A stretch of DNA of 11,880 nucleotides from an uncultured Bacilli bacterium (GTDB lineage: Bacteria; Bacillota_I; Bacilli_A; RF39; UBA660): the NCBI GenBank assembly GCA_934130215.1, contig CAKOXR010000029.1:1-11880 (forward strand), given 5' to 3'. Under the pieces are notes generated by a model. It had not been told where the DNA came from, did not search any database, and was given only the letters and a program-made list of their open reading frames with translations. The position numbers and the translations under genes are program-made. This document shows, piece by piece, positions 1-5,750 of this stretch (the stretch's first letter is position 1; the number at the start of each line of letters is the position of its first letter).

Positions 1-1
1 T

Positions 2-385
2 AAGAAAGAAATGTTATTATCATATATAAAATCAAATGTTGCACCTATATTAGTTGATTTTATATCTGGTCAAGATTTAAAAGGTGCAGTTGTATTACCT
101 GCTAACATTGATGCAAAAGAATTAAATGGTCATTATGATGGAGCAGATTTTATGCCTCCAAAATGGCTTAATGAAATATTAAGTACAAATGTAAGTAAAA
201 TTTTAGTAATTGATGAAATTGATACAATATCAAAAGAAGAACAATTAAAATTCTGTGAATTGTTAGAATATAGAAAAATATCTACATTTAATTTACCAAA
301 AAGTTGTGTGATAATTGTAACGGCAAACAAAATAAATAAAGATAAGATTAACGAAGAGATATTCTCATTAGTTGCACGAATTTGA
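2..385 (+). CDS. AAA+ (MoxR-like) ATPase, C-terminal part; 5' end outside window
   Basis: The frame is open to the left edge, so this is the C-terminal part of a longer protein and the ATG at position 11 is probably internal. What can be seen is the second half of an AAA+ core: a Walker B motif (ILVIDEID, about 66 residues after that ATG) and a sensor-1-like strand (VIIVTANK), with SLVARI as the last residues before a TGA stop. The Walker A motif would lie upstream. In MoxR-type ATPases that work with VWA proteins, the AAA+ protein remodels or loads the partner using ATP. The next gene, 10 bases downstream, is a metallopeptidase/VWA-like protein, which fits this pairing. The protein stops right after the core, so the usual C-terminal helical lid seems absent. 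The family call is good; the substrate is unknown. Confidence 0.75.
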   Translation, partial: KKEMLLSYIKSNVAPILVDFISGQDLKGAVVLPANIDAKELNGHYDGADFMPPKWLNEILSTNVSKILVIDEIDTISKEEQLKFCELLEYRKISTFNLPKSCVIIVTANKINKDKINEEIFSLVARI

Positions 386-395
386 GGTATAAGCT

Positions 396-1952
396 ATGAA
401 ATATGATATTGAAGCATTAAAAAGAAAAATGCTTGTTAAATATCCCTTTTTTGGGAGTGTAGTAGCAAGTGTAGGTTATAAAGAAAATAAGGATATACCA
501 ACAGTAGGTACAGATGGAGAAACAATTTATTATAATCCAGAATATATGGAAAGTTTAAGTGTTGAAGAACAAAGTTTTATATTTGCTCATGAAGTGTGTC
601 ATATTGCATTTAATCATATCTTAAGAAGTGAAGATAAAGATCCAGAGTTATGGAATATTGCTACTGATGGTGTTATTAATCAATTTTTAAAACGAGATGG
701 ATTAAAAATGGCACCGGGTGGAGTAGATATGGTAGAAGCTATAAACTATGATGCTGAACAATTATATGAAAAACTATTACAAGACAAGCAACAAAGACAA
801 CAGCAACAACAAAATGGACAGGGTAATGGTCAAAATCAACAAAGTAACCAACAACAATCCCAACCACAACAACAGAATGGTAGTTCTCAAAGCCAAGACC
901 AACAACAAAATCAAGAAAATCAAAACCAAAATGGTGGAGACGGACAAGGTAATGATGAGCAACAACAATCACAATCTCAGCAACAAAACATATCTGGTGG
1001 TGGAAGTTCACAAGAACAAGATAAGCAATCACAAGAACAAAGTGGTGGTGGATCAGGTGAAGAATCACAGAAAGAAGAAAAGCAACAAGATGTTGGACAT
1101 GATACTCACAGTATGTGGGAGCAAGCAGTTAAAAAGCATAAAGAACAACAGGAAAAATCTGATAAAAAAGAGAGCTTATTAAATAAGTTGTTTGGAAAAG
1201 ATAAGAAAGAAAAAGAAAAAACTGAACTTGAAAAGAAACAAGAAAAACTTGAAGGAATGGGCGAAAAAGATGCTTTCAAGAAAAATCTTGAAGATAAGAA
1301 AAAGCAACTTAAAGAATTAAAGGAGGCAATTTCTAAACAAGCATCACAAGCAGGAATTTCAACAAATAGAGATGTAAGAACAGTTAATGATATAGGAACT
1401 GCTAAGCCAATAGTTGATTGGCGATATGTTTTAAGAGAAGCAATTAAATATGATGTTGATTGGTCATATAAAAATGCTACATTAGAAGATGGTGTAGTAG
1501 TTGCTAATTTAGAAGAACAACCAATGTCAGAAACTGAAATTGTTCTTGATACAAGTGACTCAATAAATGAAGTATTATTAAAGAACTTTTTAAGAGAATG
1601 TAAAAACATATTACAACATACTAAATTAAAAGTAGGATGTTTTGATACAAAATTTTATGGATTTCATGAGATTAGAACAGAAGCAGATATAGAAAATATG
1701 GAGTTTGTTGGTGGTGGAGGAACTAACTTTGATGTCGCCGTAGGTGCCTTTTCAAGAAGAGTCGAAAATAAAATAATATTTACTGATGGAGAAGCTTTAA
1801 TGCCTGATATGCCACTTGATGCAATATGGATAGTATTTGGTGGTGAAAGAATTAATCCAAAAGGTGGTAGAGTAATTAACATTACACCAGAACAATTAGA
1901 TAGGCTATATTCATACAAAATTGAAAGTGAAACTAAAGGAAGATCAAGATAA
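396..1952 (+). CDS. VWA-like / putative metallopeptidase protein (DUF2201 type) with Q-rich linker
   Basis: This 518-residue protein has three parts. Residues 1-125 form a putative zinc-metallopeptidase domain with HEVCH at 65-69 (HExxH) in a predicted helix, followed by N73/H74. Residues 131-235 are a low-complexity linker rich in Gln, Asn, Ser and Gly, continuing into a charged Lys/Glu region likely to be helical (240-315). Residues 340-510 are a VWA-like domain with a MIDAS-like DTSDS at 385-389, GGGGTN at 439-444 and a TDGE strand at 463-466. This order matches the DUF2201_N plus DUF2201 (VWA-like) architecture. Proteins of this kind usually lie beside a MoxR-like AAA+ gene, as here, and the pair is probably cotranscribed. 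No signal peptide is visible, so it should be cytoplasmic. Its cellular role and any peptidase substrate are not established. A 14-bp terminator hairpin follows directly. Confidence 0.82.
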   Translation: MKYDIEALKRKMLVKYPFFGSVVASVGYKENKDIPTVGTDGETIYYNPEYMESLSVEEQSFIFAHEVCHIAFNHILRSEDKDPELWNIATDGVINQFLKRDGLKMAPGGVDMVEAINYDAEQLYEKLLQDKQQRQQQQQNGQGNGQNQQSNQQQSQPQQQNGSSQSQDQQQNQENQNQNGGDGQGNDEQQQSQSQQQNISGGGSSQEQDKQSQEQSGGGSGEESQKEEKQQDVGHDTHSMWEQAVKKHKEQQEKSDKKESLLNKLFGKDKKEKEKTELEKKQEKLEGMGEKDAFKKNLEDKKKQLKELKEAISKQASQAGISTNRDVRTVNDIGTAKPIVDWRYVLREAIKYDVDWSYKNATLEDGVVVANLEEQPMSETEIVLDTSDSINEVLLKNFLRECKNILQHTKLKVGCFDTKFYGFHEIRTEADIENMEFVGGGGTNFDVAVGAFSRRVENKIIFTDGEALMPDMPLDAIWIVFGGERINPKGGRVINITPEQLDRLYSYKIESETKGRSR

Positions 1953-1958
1953 AAGATT

Positions 1959-1994
1959 AAAAAACATAATTCGTAGTTTTGAATTATGTTTTTT
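1959..1994 (+). terminator. Intrinsic terminator after the AAA+/VWA pair
   Basis: There is a perfect 14-bp inverted repeat (1959-1972 with 1981-1994) around an 8-base loop. The arms begin with six A and end with six T, so the hairpin could work in either direction. It starts 6 bases after the stop codon. The stem is AT-rich and therefore only moderately stable. Confidence 0.75.
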
Positions 1995-2215
1995 GATTCT
2001 TTGTCAAATAGTGGGTATGACCAAAAATCTTGATAAAGTTGGTACTTAAAATACAAAGTTATGTCTTTTTTATTTTAATAAAAAATAGTGGATACTTTGT
2101 TTACACTCACTAAATATTATACAACCGAACAAGACCTATATGAAAAAATGTGTGATGAATTATTAAATTTTTAAAACAAAATAATATAAAAAACCATTTA
2201 CTATAGTTATTTGCT
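1995..2215. other. Gene-poor gap, possible decayed sequence
   Basis: No convincing complete gene lies in this gap. Two similar words, AAATAGTGGGTAT near 2007 and AAATAGTGGATAC near 2083, resemble each other and may be remnants of a duplicated or mobile sequence. The frame at 2082-2174 is open for 30 codons. It ends in a protein-like string (TTEQDLYEKMCDELLNF) but has no ribosome binding site and only a GTG (2088) as a possible start. It could be the tail of a decayed gene. No transposase motif or clear terminal inverted repeats are visible. Confidence 0.35.
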
Positions 2216-2218
2216 CAT

Positions 2219-2246
2219 ACAAAAGAATTTTAAACCTCATACTATA
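2219..2246 (+). promoter_or_regulatory. Sporulation-type (sigma-K/sigma-E-like) promoter before the CotD-like gene
   Basis: The -10 candidate at 2238-2246 reads CATACTATA and fits the sigma-K pattern CATANNNTA exactly. It also matches 7 of 8 positions of the sigma-E -10 consensus CATACAAT. An AC at 2219-2220 lies 17 bases upstream, the position of the sigma-K -35 AC. No good sigma-A -35/-10 pair is seen here. Transcription would begin near 2253, just before the ribosome binding site AGGAGG (2255-2260). In Bacillus subtilis, cotD is a mother-cell sigma-K gene, so promoter and product agree. Confidence 0.5.
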
Positions 2247-2265
2247 AAGTAGTTAGGAGGTTTTT

Positions 2266-2526
2266 ATGTTATTTGGATTTGGTAGAAAAAACTATGGTTT
2301 TGGATGTAATCAAAATATGAATCCATGCCATCAAAATGAAGTAATCGAGCCTACAATAACAAAATGTGTAGAAAAGGAGTTTTATCATGAAGTACCACAT
2401 ATATGTCCAATACATACACATATTGTAAATAAACACATTTATAATCATACATATAGACCAGAATATACATGCTCAGAAGAAAATGTAGTTGTAAATAATG
2501 ACTGCAATAAATGTAGTGGATTTTAA
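2266..2526 (+). CDS. CotD-like spore coat protein
   Basis: This small 86-residue protein is rich in His, Cys, Asn and aromatic residues. Residues 32-77 follow the CotD (inner spore coat protein D) pattern: TKCVEKEFYHEVPHICPIHT, then a VNKHIYNHTY segment, then an acidic ENVVVNN tail. Cysteines fall at 14, 21, 34, 47, 69, 80 and 83, and histidines cluster between 41 and 61, suggesting cross-linking or metal binding in an insoluble layer. There is no signal peptide, as expected for a coat protein made in the mother cell. The start is set by a strong AGGAGG five bases upstream. The gene stands alone between two terminators. The CotD assignment rests on pattern recognition over a short length. A CotD-family protein does not by itself prove that the organism sporulates. 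Confidence 0.68.
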   Translation: MLFGFGRKNYGFGCNQNMNPCHQNEVIEPTITKCVEKEFYHEVPHICPIHTHIVNKHIYNHTYRPEYTCSEENVVVNNDCNKCSGF

Positions 2527-2528
2527 AT

Positions 2529-2547
2529 AAAGGCCTGAAGGCCTTTT
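2529..2547 (+). terminator. Intrinsic terminator after the CotD-like gene
   Basis: The stem AAAGGCC (2529-2535) pairs with GGCCTTT (2540-2546) around a TGAA loop, ending in four T. It starts 3 bases after the stop codon and is GC-rich for this genome. Confidence 0.85.
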
Positions 2548-2572
2548 AAAATATAATAAAAAATGATATAAT
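2545..2572 (+). promoter_or_regulatory. Sigma-A-type promoter for the 2592-4202 operon
   Basis: An extended -10, TGATATAAT (2564-2572), contains a perfect TATAAT at 2567-2572. A weak -35 candidate, TTTAAA, lies at 2545-2550 with a 16-base spacer and overlaps the 3' arm of the preceding terminator. Transcription should start near 2579, leaving a leader of only about 13 bases that carries the GGAGG site. Confidence 0.65.
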
Positions 2573-2591
2573 TTATACTGGAGGAAATAAA

Positions 2592-2816
2592 ATGTTTAAA
2601 GGAAAATCATTTGTAAAATATTTAGGTAGTAAAAAACAATTTATAAATAATTCTAATTTAATAACAATTAATAATCATTTAAAAATGAATAATATTAATA
2701 TATTGAATACAGATTTTGAACAAGCTTTAAAAGAAAATGTAAACTCAAATAGAAATAACAAAGGAAAGGTTAAAGAAGTAATTATTTCAAATTACGAAAA
2801 CAACTGGAGTTTTTAA
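2592..2816 (+). CDS. Small basic protein of unknown function (74 aa)
   Basis: I do not recognise this protein. It is 74 residues long, rich in Asn, Lys and Ile, with a net positive charge. It has no membrane segment, signal peptide or cysteine. A strong GGAGG precedes the ATG and an extended -10 promoter lies immediately upstream, so it is very likely expressed. Its stop overlaps the next start by one base (TAATG), implying coupled translation with the 344-residue protein. The two may therefore act together, the small one perhaps as a partner or regulator; this is inference from layout alone. Confidence 0.6.
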   Translation: MFKGKSFVKYLGSKKQFINNSNLITINNHLKMNNINILNTDFEQALKENVNSNRNNKGKVKEVIISNYENNWSF

Positions 2817-3850
2817 TGAAAATTTTAGATATATTTTATAATCATATTATTAAAGAAGCATTAAATGGTAGAATAAACTGTTATTTTTATTATAATATTA
2901 TATTTAGTTCAAATATAGAAAATACTATTTATAATGCAAAGAATGATGAAGATTTAATAATACCTACTTTAAATATAAAAAACAAAAAAGAATTTGATAA
3001 TTTGTTAATTCAATATGTAAATAAATGTTTAGAATTTTATGATTCTTCAAATTATCCAGAAGAATTAAATGATTCTTTTAATAATGATATTTGTAAAGAA
3101 AAAATGATAATGACACTCTTATTTGCAACCGCAACATTTGAAGATTTTGAAGAACCAATAAGTTTTTTAAAAAGAAAAATTAATTTTTTAGAGGATTATA
3201 CTACTAATATAAATATAGGGTATTCTAATATTTTAAAAAGTGATATTAAAATAAATGTAAAAAAAGATAAAATCAATAATGAAGCACCTTATCAATTTAT
3301 AGTAAATTGTGATAATAATGAGTTACCTCATTTAAAATTTGGTATAGATAATGATATTGCTTATATTTATGCAATTCAAAATAGTAAAGAACTTGATAAA
3401 AAAATAAATCGAATTTTATATAAAGTTGGAGAAGGTTTTGATAAAACAACTGATAATTTTGATATTTATGATGAAGGTAATTTAAATGATATAACTCCTA
3501 GTTTTTTAATTGTTGCAAATTTATTTATTTCATATCTTCAAACTTTAGGTATTAATGATATTAAGGTATGTTCATTTTTACCAGAAAGATGGAATGCTAA
3601 ATTAGTTGCAAATAAATTAAGAAATATAGACCAAGAAAAACAGTTAAAAATACAAAGTAATTTAACAGAAAAGTTTATAAGAACTTTTCTAAGATTATCA
3701 TATCATTATGATAATTTAAAAGTTTTATCATATCCTATGGATAATAGTTCATATCTTTCTTTATATAATACTGGTAATATTAAATGTAATAATAGTCTTC
3801 TTTTAGAATTGAATGAATTATGTTTAAATAAAAAAAATTTAAAAATTTAA
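2816..3850 (+). CDS. Conserved-looking hypothetical protein (344 aa)
   Basis: I cannot assign this protein to a named family. It is 344 residues, acidic to neutral, with no signal peptide or membrane segment, so it is probably cytoplasmic. Residues 1-130 look mostly helical. The middle (about 150-200) is richer in strands, with the string NELPHLKFGIDNDIAYIYAI. The C-terminal third includes PSFLIVANLFISYLQTLGI, then a FLPERWNAK string and a helical LTEKFIRTFLRLSYH segment that looks structured and conserved. I see no Walker, HTH, nuclease or metal-binding signature. The ATG overlaps the preceding stop by one base, with GGAG (2806-2809) in front. It is the middle gene of a three-gene operon ending with an ASCH-domain protein 13 bases downstream, which weakly suggests an RNA- or nucleotide-related job. 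Confidence 0.7.
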   Translation: MKILDIFYNHIIKEALNGRINCYFYYNIIFSSNIENTIYNAKNDEDLIIPTLNIKNKKEFDNLLIQYVNKCLEFYDSSNYPEELNDSFNNDICKEKMIMTLLFATATFEDFEEPISFLKRKINFLEDYTTNINIGYSNILKSDIKINVKKDKINNEAPYQFIVNCDNNELPHLKFGIDNDIAYIYAIQNSKELDKKINRILYKVGEGFDKTTDNFDIYDEGNLNDITPSFLIVANLFISYLQTLGINDIKVCSFLPERWNAKLVANKLRNIDQEKQLKIQSNLTEKFIRTFLRLSYHYDNLKVLSYPMDNSSYLSLYNTGNIKCNNSLLLELNELCLNKKNLKI

Positions 3851-3863
3851 TTTTGGAGGTTTT

Positions 3864-4202
3864 ATGATTCATAGAATGAAATTAAGAAATATTCCTTTTA
3901 ATTTAATTAAAAACGGTAAAAAAAAATATGAGTTAAGATTATATGATGAGAAAAGAAAATTAGTTAATGTAGGGGATTTTATTATTTTTACTAATATTGA
4001 TACTTTAGAAGAAATTGAAGTTTTTGTTACTTCTCTTTATTTGTTTAATAATTTTAAAGATTTATTTTCGTCTATTAATAAAAAAGATCTAGGTTATTCT
4101 GATAATGATGAATATTGTTATAAAAGTATGGATGAGTACTATTCGATTGATGAACAAAAAAAATATGGTGTTGTTGCTATAGAAATCCAACAAAAAAAAT
4201 AA
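3864..4202 (+). CDS. ASCH (PUA-like) domain protein
   Basis: This 112-residue protein consists of a single ASCH/PUA-like fold. The N-terminal signature MKLRNIPFNLIKNGKKKYEL contains the family pattern GxKxxExR (G18, K20, E23, R25). A strand follows at VGDFIIFTN, then a helix around 67-75 (FKDLFSSI) and a YGVVAIEI strand near the C-terminus after the EYYSIDEQ helix. ASCH proteins bind RNA or modified nucleosides; one branch (YqfB) hydrolyses N4-acetylcytidine, but that activity cannot be assumed here. The start is fixed by GGAGG 6 bases upstream of the ATG. It is the last gene of the operon starting at 2592. No clear terminator follows before the next promoter. Confidence 0.8.
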   Translation: MIHRMKLRNIPFNLIKNGKKKYELRLYDEKRKLVNVGDFIIFTNIDTLEEIEVFVTSLYLFNNFKDLFSSINKKDLGYSDNDEYCYKSMDEYYSIDEQKKYGVVAIEIQQKK

Positions 4203-4210
4203 AAAAGATG

Positions 4211-4239
4211 TTTATTTTAAAAATGTTCTGTGATAAAAT
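4211..4239 (+). promoter_or_regulatory. Probable promoter for the DUF308 gene
   Basis: An extended -10, TGATAAAAT (4231-4239), lies 17 bases downstream of a weak -35 (TTTATT, 4211-4216). The leader to the ATG at 4278 is about 30 bases and ends in AAGGAAGGTGAT. Confidence 0.5.
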
Positions 4240-4277
4240 TATATTGTTAGTACAATCTAATTAAGGAAGGTGATTTT

Positions 4278-4823
4278 ATGTTAAAAAAATTAAAGAAATT
4301 ATTTTATATGATGATTAGTTTTTCATTATTAACTTTAATTGCGGGTATTCTTTTAGTTTGGTTTCCAAATGTTTCTTTAAAGGTTATTTCGTATATTATT
4401 GCATCTGTTATTTTAATTTTTGGTATTATTTTAGTTACTGATTATAAATCAAGAATCTTTTATACAGAATTTATTACAATTGGTGTATTATTTTTAATTC
4501 TTGGTTCAATTTTATTATTACATAATAATATTATTCAGATTCTTATACCAATTATTATTGGGACTTATATTATTGTTAATGAATTATTTAATATGCAGAT
4601 TGCTTTAAAGTTAATGAAATATAGTAATTCTATGATTTGGGCATTTATTCTTTCATTGCTAGCTTTTGTATGTGGAGTTCTTATGATTGTTTATCCTTCA
4701 GATAGTGCAATTGCTTTAACTCTTTATATGGGAATTGTTCTAATTATCTATTCTATTTCAGTACTAACGAATATGATAATTTTTAAAAAGCATGTAAATG
4801 ATATTAAAAAAATAATTGAATAG
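4278..4823 (+). CDS. DUF308 / HdeD-like membrane protein
   Basis: This 181-residue protein is almost entirely membrane-embedded. Six hydrophobic segments lie at about 9-28, 35-53, 64-81, 84-102, 119-139 and 144-167, with a basic N-terminus (MLKKLKK). The two halves look like repeats: each has an AGILLVWFP or CGVLMIVYP segment (21-30 and 132-140), the glycine-then-P signature of the DUF308/HdeD family. HdeD is linked to acid resistance in Escherichia coli, but DUF308 proteins in Bacillota have no settled function. AAGGAAGGTGAT gives a strong ribosome site. A short hairpin and 35 bases separate it from the next membrane-protein gene, so the two are probably cotranscribed. Codons end mainly in T. 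Confidence 0.75.
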   Translation: MLKKLKKLFYMMISFSLLTLIAGILLVWFPNVSLKVISYIIASVILIFGIILVTDYKSRIFYTEFITIGVLFLILGSILLLHNNIIQILIPIIIGTYIIVNELFNMQIALKLMKYSNSMIWAFILSLLAFVCGVLMIVYPSDSAIALTLYMGIVLIIYSISVLTNMIIFKKHVNDIKKIIE

Positions 4824-4841
4824 AGACTTTATGTCTCTTTA
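4822..4841 (+). terminator. Short hairpin between the two membrane-protein genes
   Basis: A 6-bp stem, AGAGAC (4822-4827) with GTCTCT (4833-4838), surrounds a TTTAT loop, overlaps the TAG stop codon and is followed by TTTATTT. It is weak and more likely an attenuator or leaky terminator, since the next gene starts 20 bases later with no clear promoter. Confidence 0.4.
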
Positions 4842-4858
4842 TTTATCTGAGGTGATTT

Positions 4859-5551
4859 ATGGATTTTAAAATTTTATTTCTATCTTTTATTGTTTATGCT
4901 ATTCTTGGTTGGATAATGGAAGTTAGTTGTCAGTTTGTAACTTGTAAAAGGTTTATAAATAGGGGGTTTATGGTTGGGCCTTGGTGTCCTATATATGGTG
5001 TTGGTTCAATTTCTTTAGTTCTTCTTTTAGATAATTATAAAAATAATCCGTTTGTTTTATTTTTTATGGCTATTATTATTTGTTCTTTTATTGAGTATTC
5101 TATTAGTTATATTATGGAAAAACTTTTTAATGCTAGATGGTGGGATTATTCTAATAAAAAGCTTAATATTAATGGTAGAATTTGTGTTGATACAATGATT
5201 CCTTTTGGTATTTTAGGTGTTTTAGTTGTTTATTTTATAAATCCTTTTATTAATAGTATTCTTACTAAATTTCCGATTAATGTTTTAAATATACTTTTTT
5301 ATAGTTTATTAATTATTTTTGTTACTGATTTTATTGTATCTTTTATAATTATTTTTAAGTTTAAAGATACTTTAAAGAAAACAGAGAAAGACTCTACTGA
5401 AGAAATTAGTAAAAGGGTTAAAGAAACATTTTTATCTAAAGGTATTTTATATAGAAGACTTGTTCGTGCTTTCCCAAATTTTAAAAACAATAAAGAGTAT
5501 TTAACGGAGTTAAGAAATAGAATTAATGAGAAATTAAAAAAATTGAATTAA
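4859..5551 (+). CDS. CmpB-type putative ABC-transporter membrane protein (PF06541-like)
   Basis: This 230-residue membrane protein has about five hydrophobic segments (roughly 4-22, 44-58, 62-83, 111-134, 142-167) and a basic, charged cytoplasmic tail (168-230). It carries the conserved blocks of the 'putative ABC-transporter type IV / CmpB' family: RGFMVGPWCPIYGVGS at 35-50, a membrane segment with E79 and E87, then RWWDYS at 93-98 and NGRICV at 105-110. Despite the family name, the transport role is weakly supported and no ATPase partner is present nearby. GAGGTGA at 4849-4855 sets the start. It probably shares a transcript with the DUF308 gene. Like that gene it strongly prefers T-ending codons such as ATT for Ile. 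Confidence 0.78.
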   Translation: MDFKILFLSFIVYAILGWIMEVSCQFVTCKRFINRGFMVGPWCPIYGVGSISLVLLLDNYKNNPFVLFFMAIIICSFIEYSISYIMEKLFNARWWDYSNKKLNINGRICVDTMIPFGILGVLVVYFINPFINSILTKFPINVLNILFYSLLIIFVTDFIVSFIIIFKFKDTLKKTEKDSTEEISKRVKETFLSKGILYRRLVRAFPNFKNNKEYLTELRNRINEKLKKLN

Positions 5552-5555
5552 GATA

Positions 5556-5584
5556 TTGTAATTAATTTATAAATTTAGTAAAAT
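5556..5584 (+). promoter_or_regulatory. Promoter upstream of the DUF285 surface protein
   Basis: TTGTAA (5556-5561, 4 of 6 to the -35 consensus) and TAAAAT (5579-5584, 5 of 6 to the -10) are separated by 17 bases. The predicted start near 5591 gives a leader of about 155 bases. A dyad, ATGTT-GAT-AACAT (5603-5615), lies just downstream and could be an operator. Confidence 0.6.
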
Positions 5585-5613
5585 TATGTATAGAAAGATA
5601 GGATGTTGATAAC

Positions 5614-5750
5614 ATGATGGATAATACATACCTACATTACTAAATAATAAAAAGATTAGTATTTTTAATAATGATTTAATAGGAGCAGATTATATAAATA
5701 CTGGTCATCTTTTTAATGCTTTTAATATATTAGAAAGGGGAACAATATGA
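5614..5750 (+). pseudogene. Possible small leader ORF interrupted by a frameshift
   Basis: An ATG pair at 5614/5617 opens a 9-codon ORF (MMDNTYLHY). One frame back, a 41-codon stretch without stops (5625-5747) reads protein-like text (KKISIFNNDLIGADY, then INTGHLFNAFNILERGTI). Its TGA stop overlaps the next gene's ATG as ATGA (5747-5750). A single base change near 5625 would join the two into one ORF of about 46 codons translationally coupled to the DUF285 gene. There is no in-frame ATG in the longer piece. It may be a decayed small gene, a sequencing error, or only leader RNA. Confidence 0.3.

Noticed and set aside
383..385. TGA read as Trp (Mycoplasma-type code)
   Set aside because: Reading on gives no related sequence, and tryptophans at conserved positions elsewhere are TGG.
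739..1068. Antisense and alternate-frame ORFs over the Q-rich region
   Set aside because: They are products of the repetitive CAA-rich sequence (His/Val- or Asn/Lys-rich translations), with no start signals of their own.
1664..2056. 130-codon minus-strand ORF spanning the VWA gene end and terminator
   Set aside because: It is mostly the shadow of the VWA-like domain and reads through the 14-bp terminator hairpin; no ribosome site was seen.
2231..2263. Hairpin AAACCTC/GAGGTTT that would hide the ribosome site of the CotD-like gene
   Set aside because: With the proposed start near 2253 the 5' arm is not transcribed, so it cannot fold in the mRNA. It would matter only if transcription began upstream.
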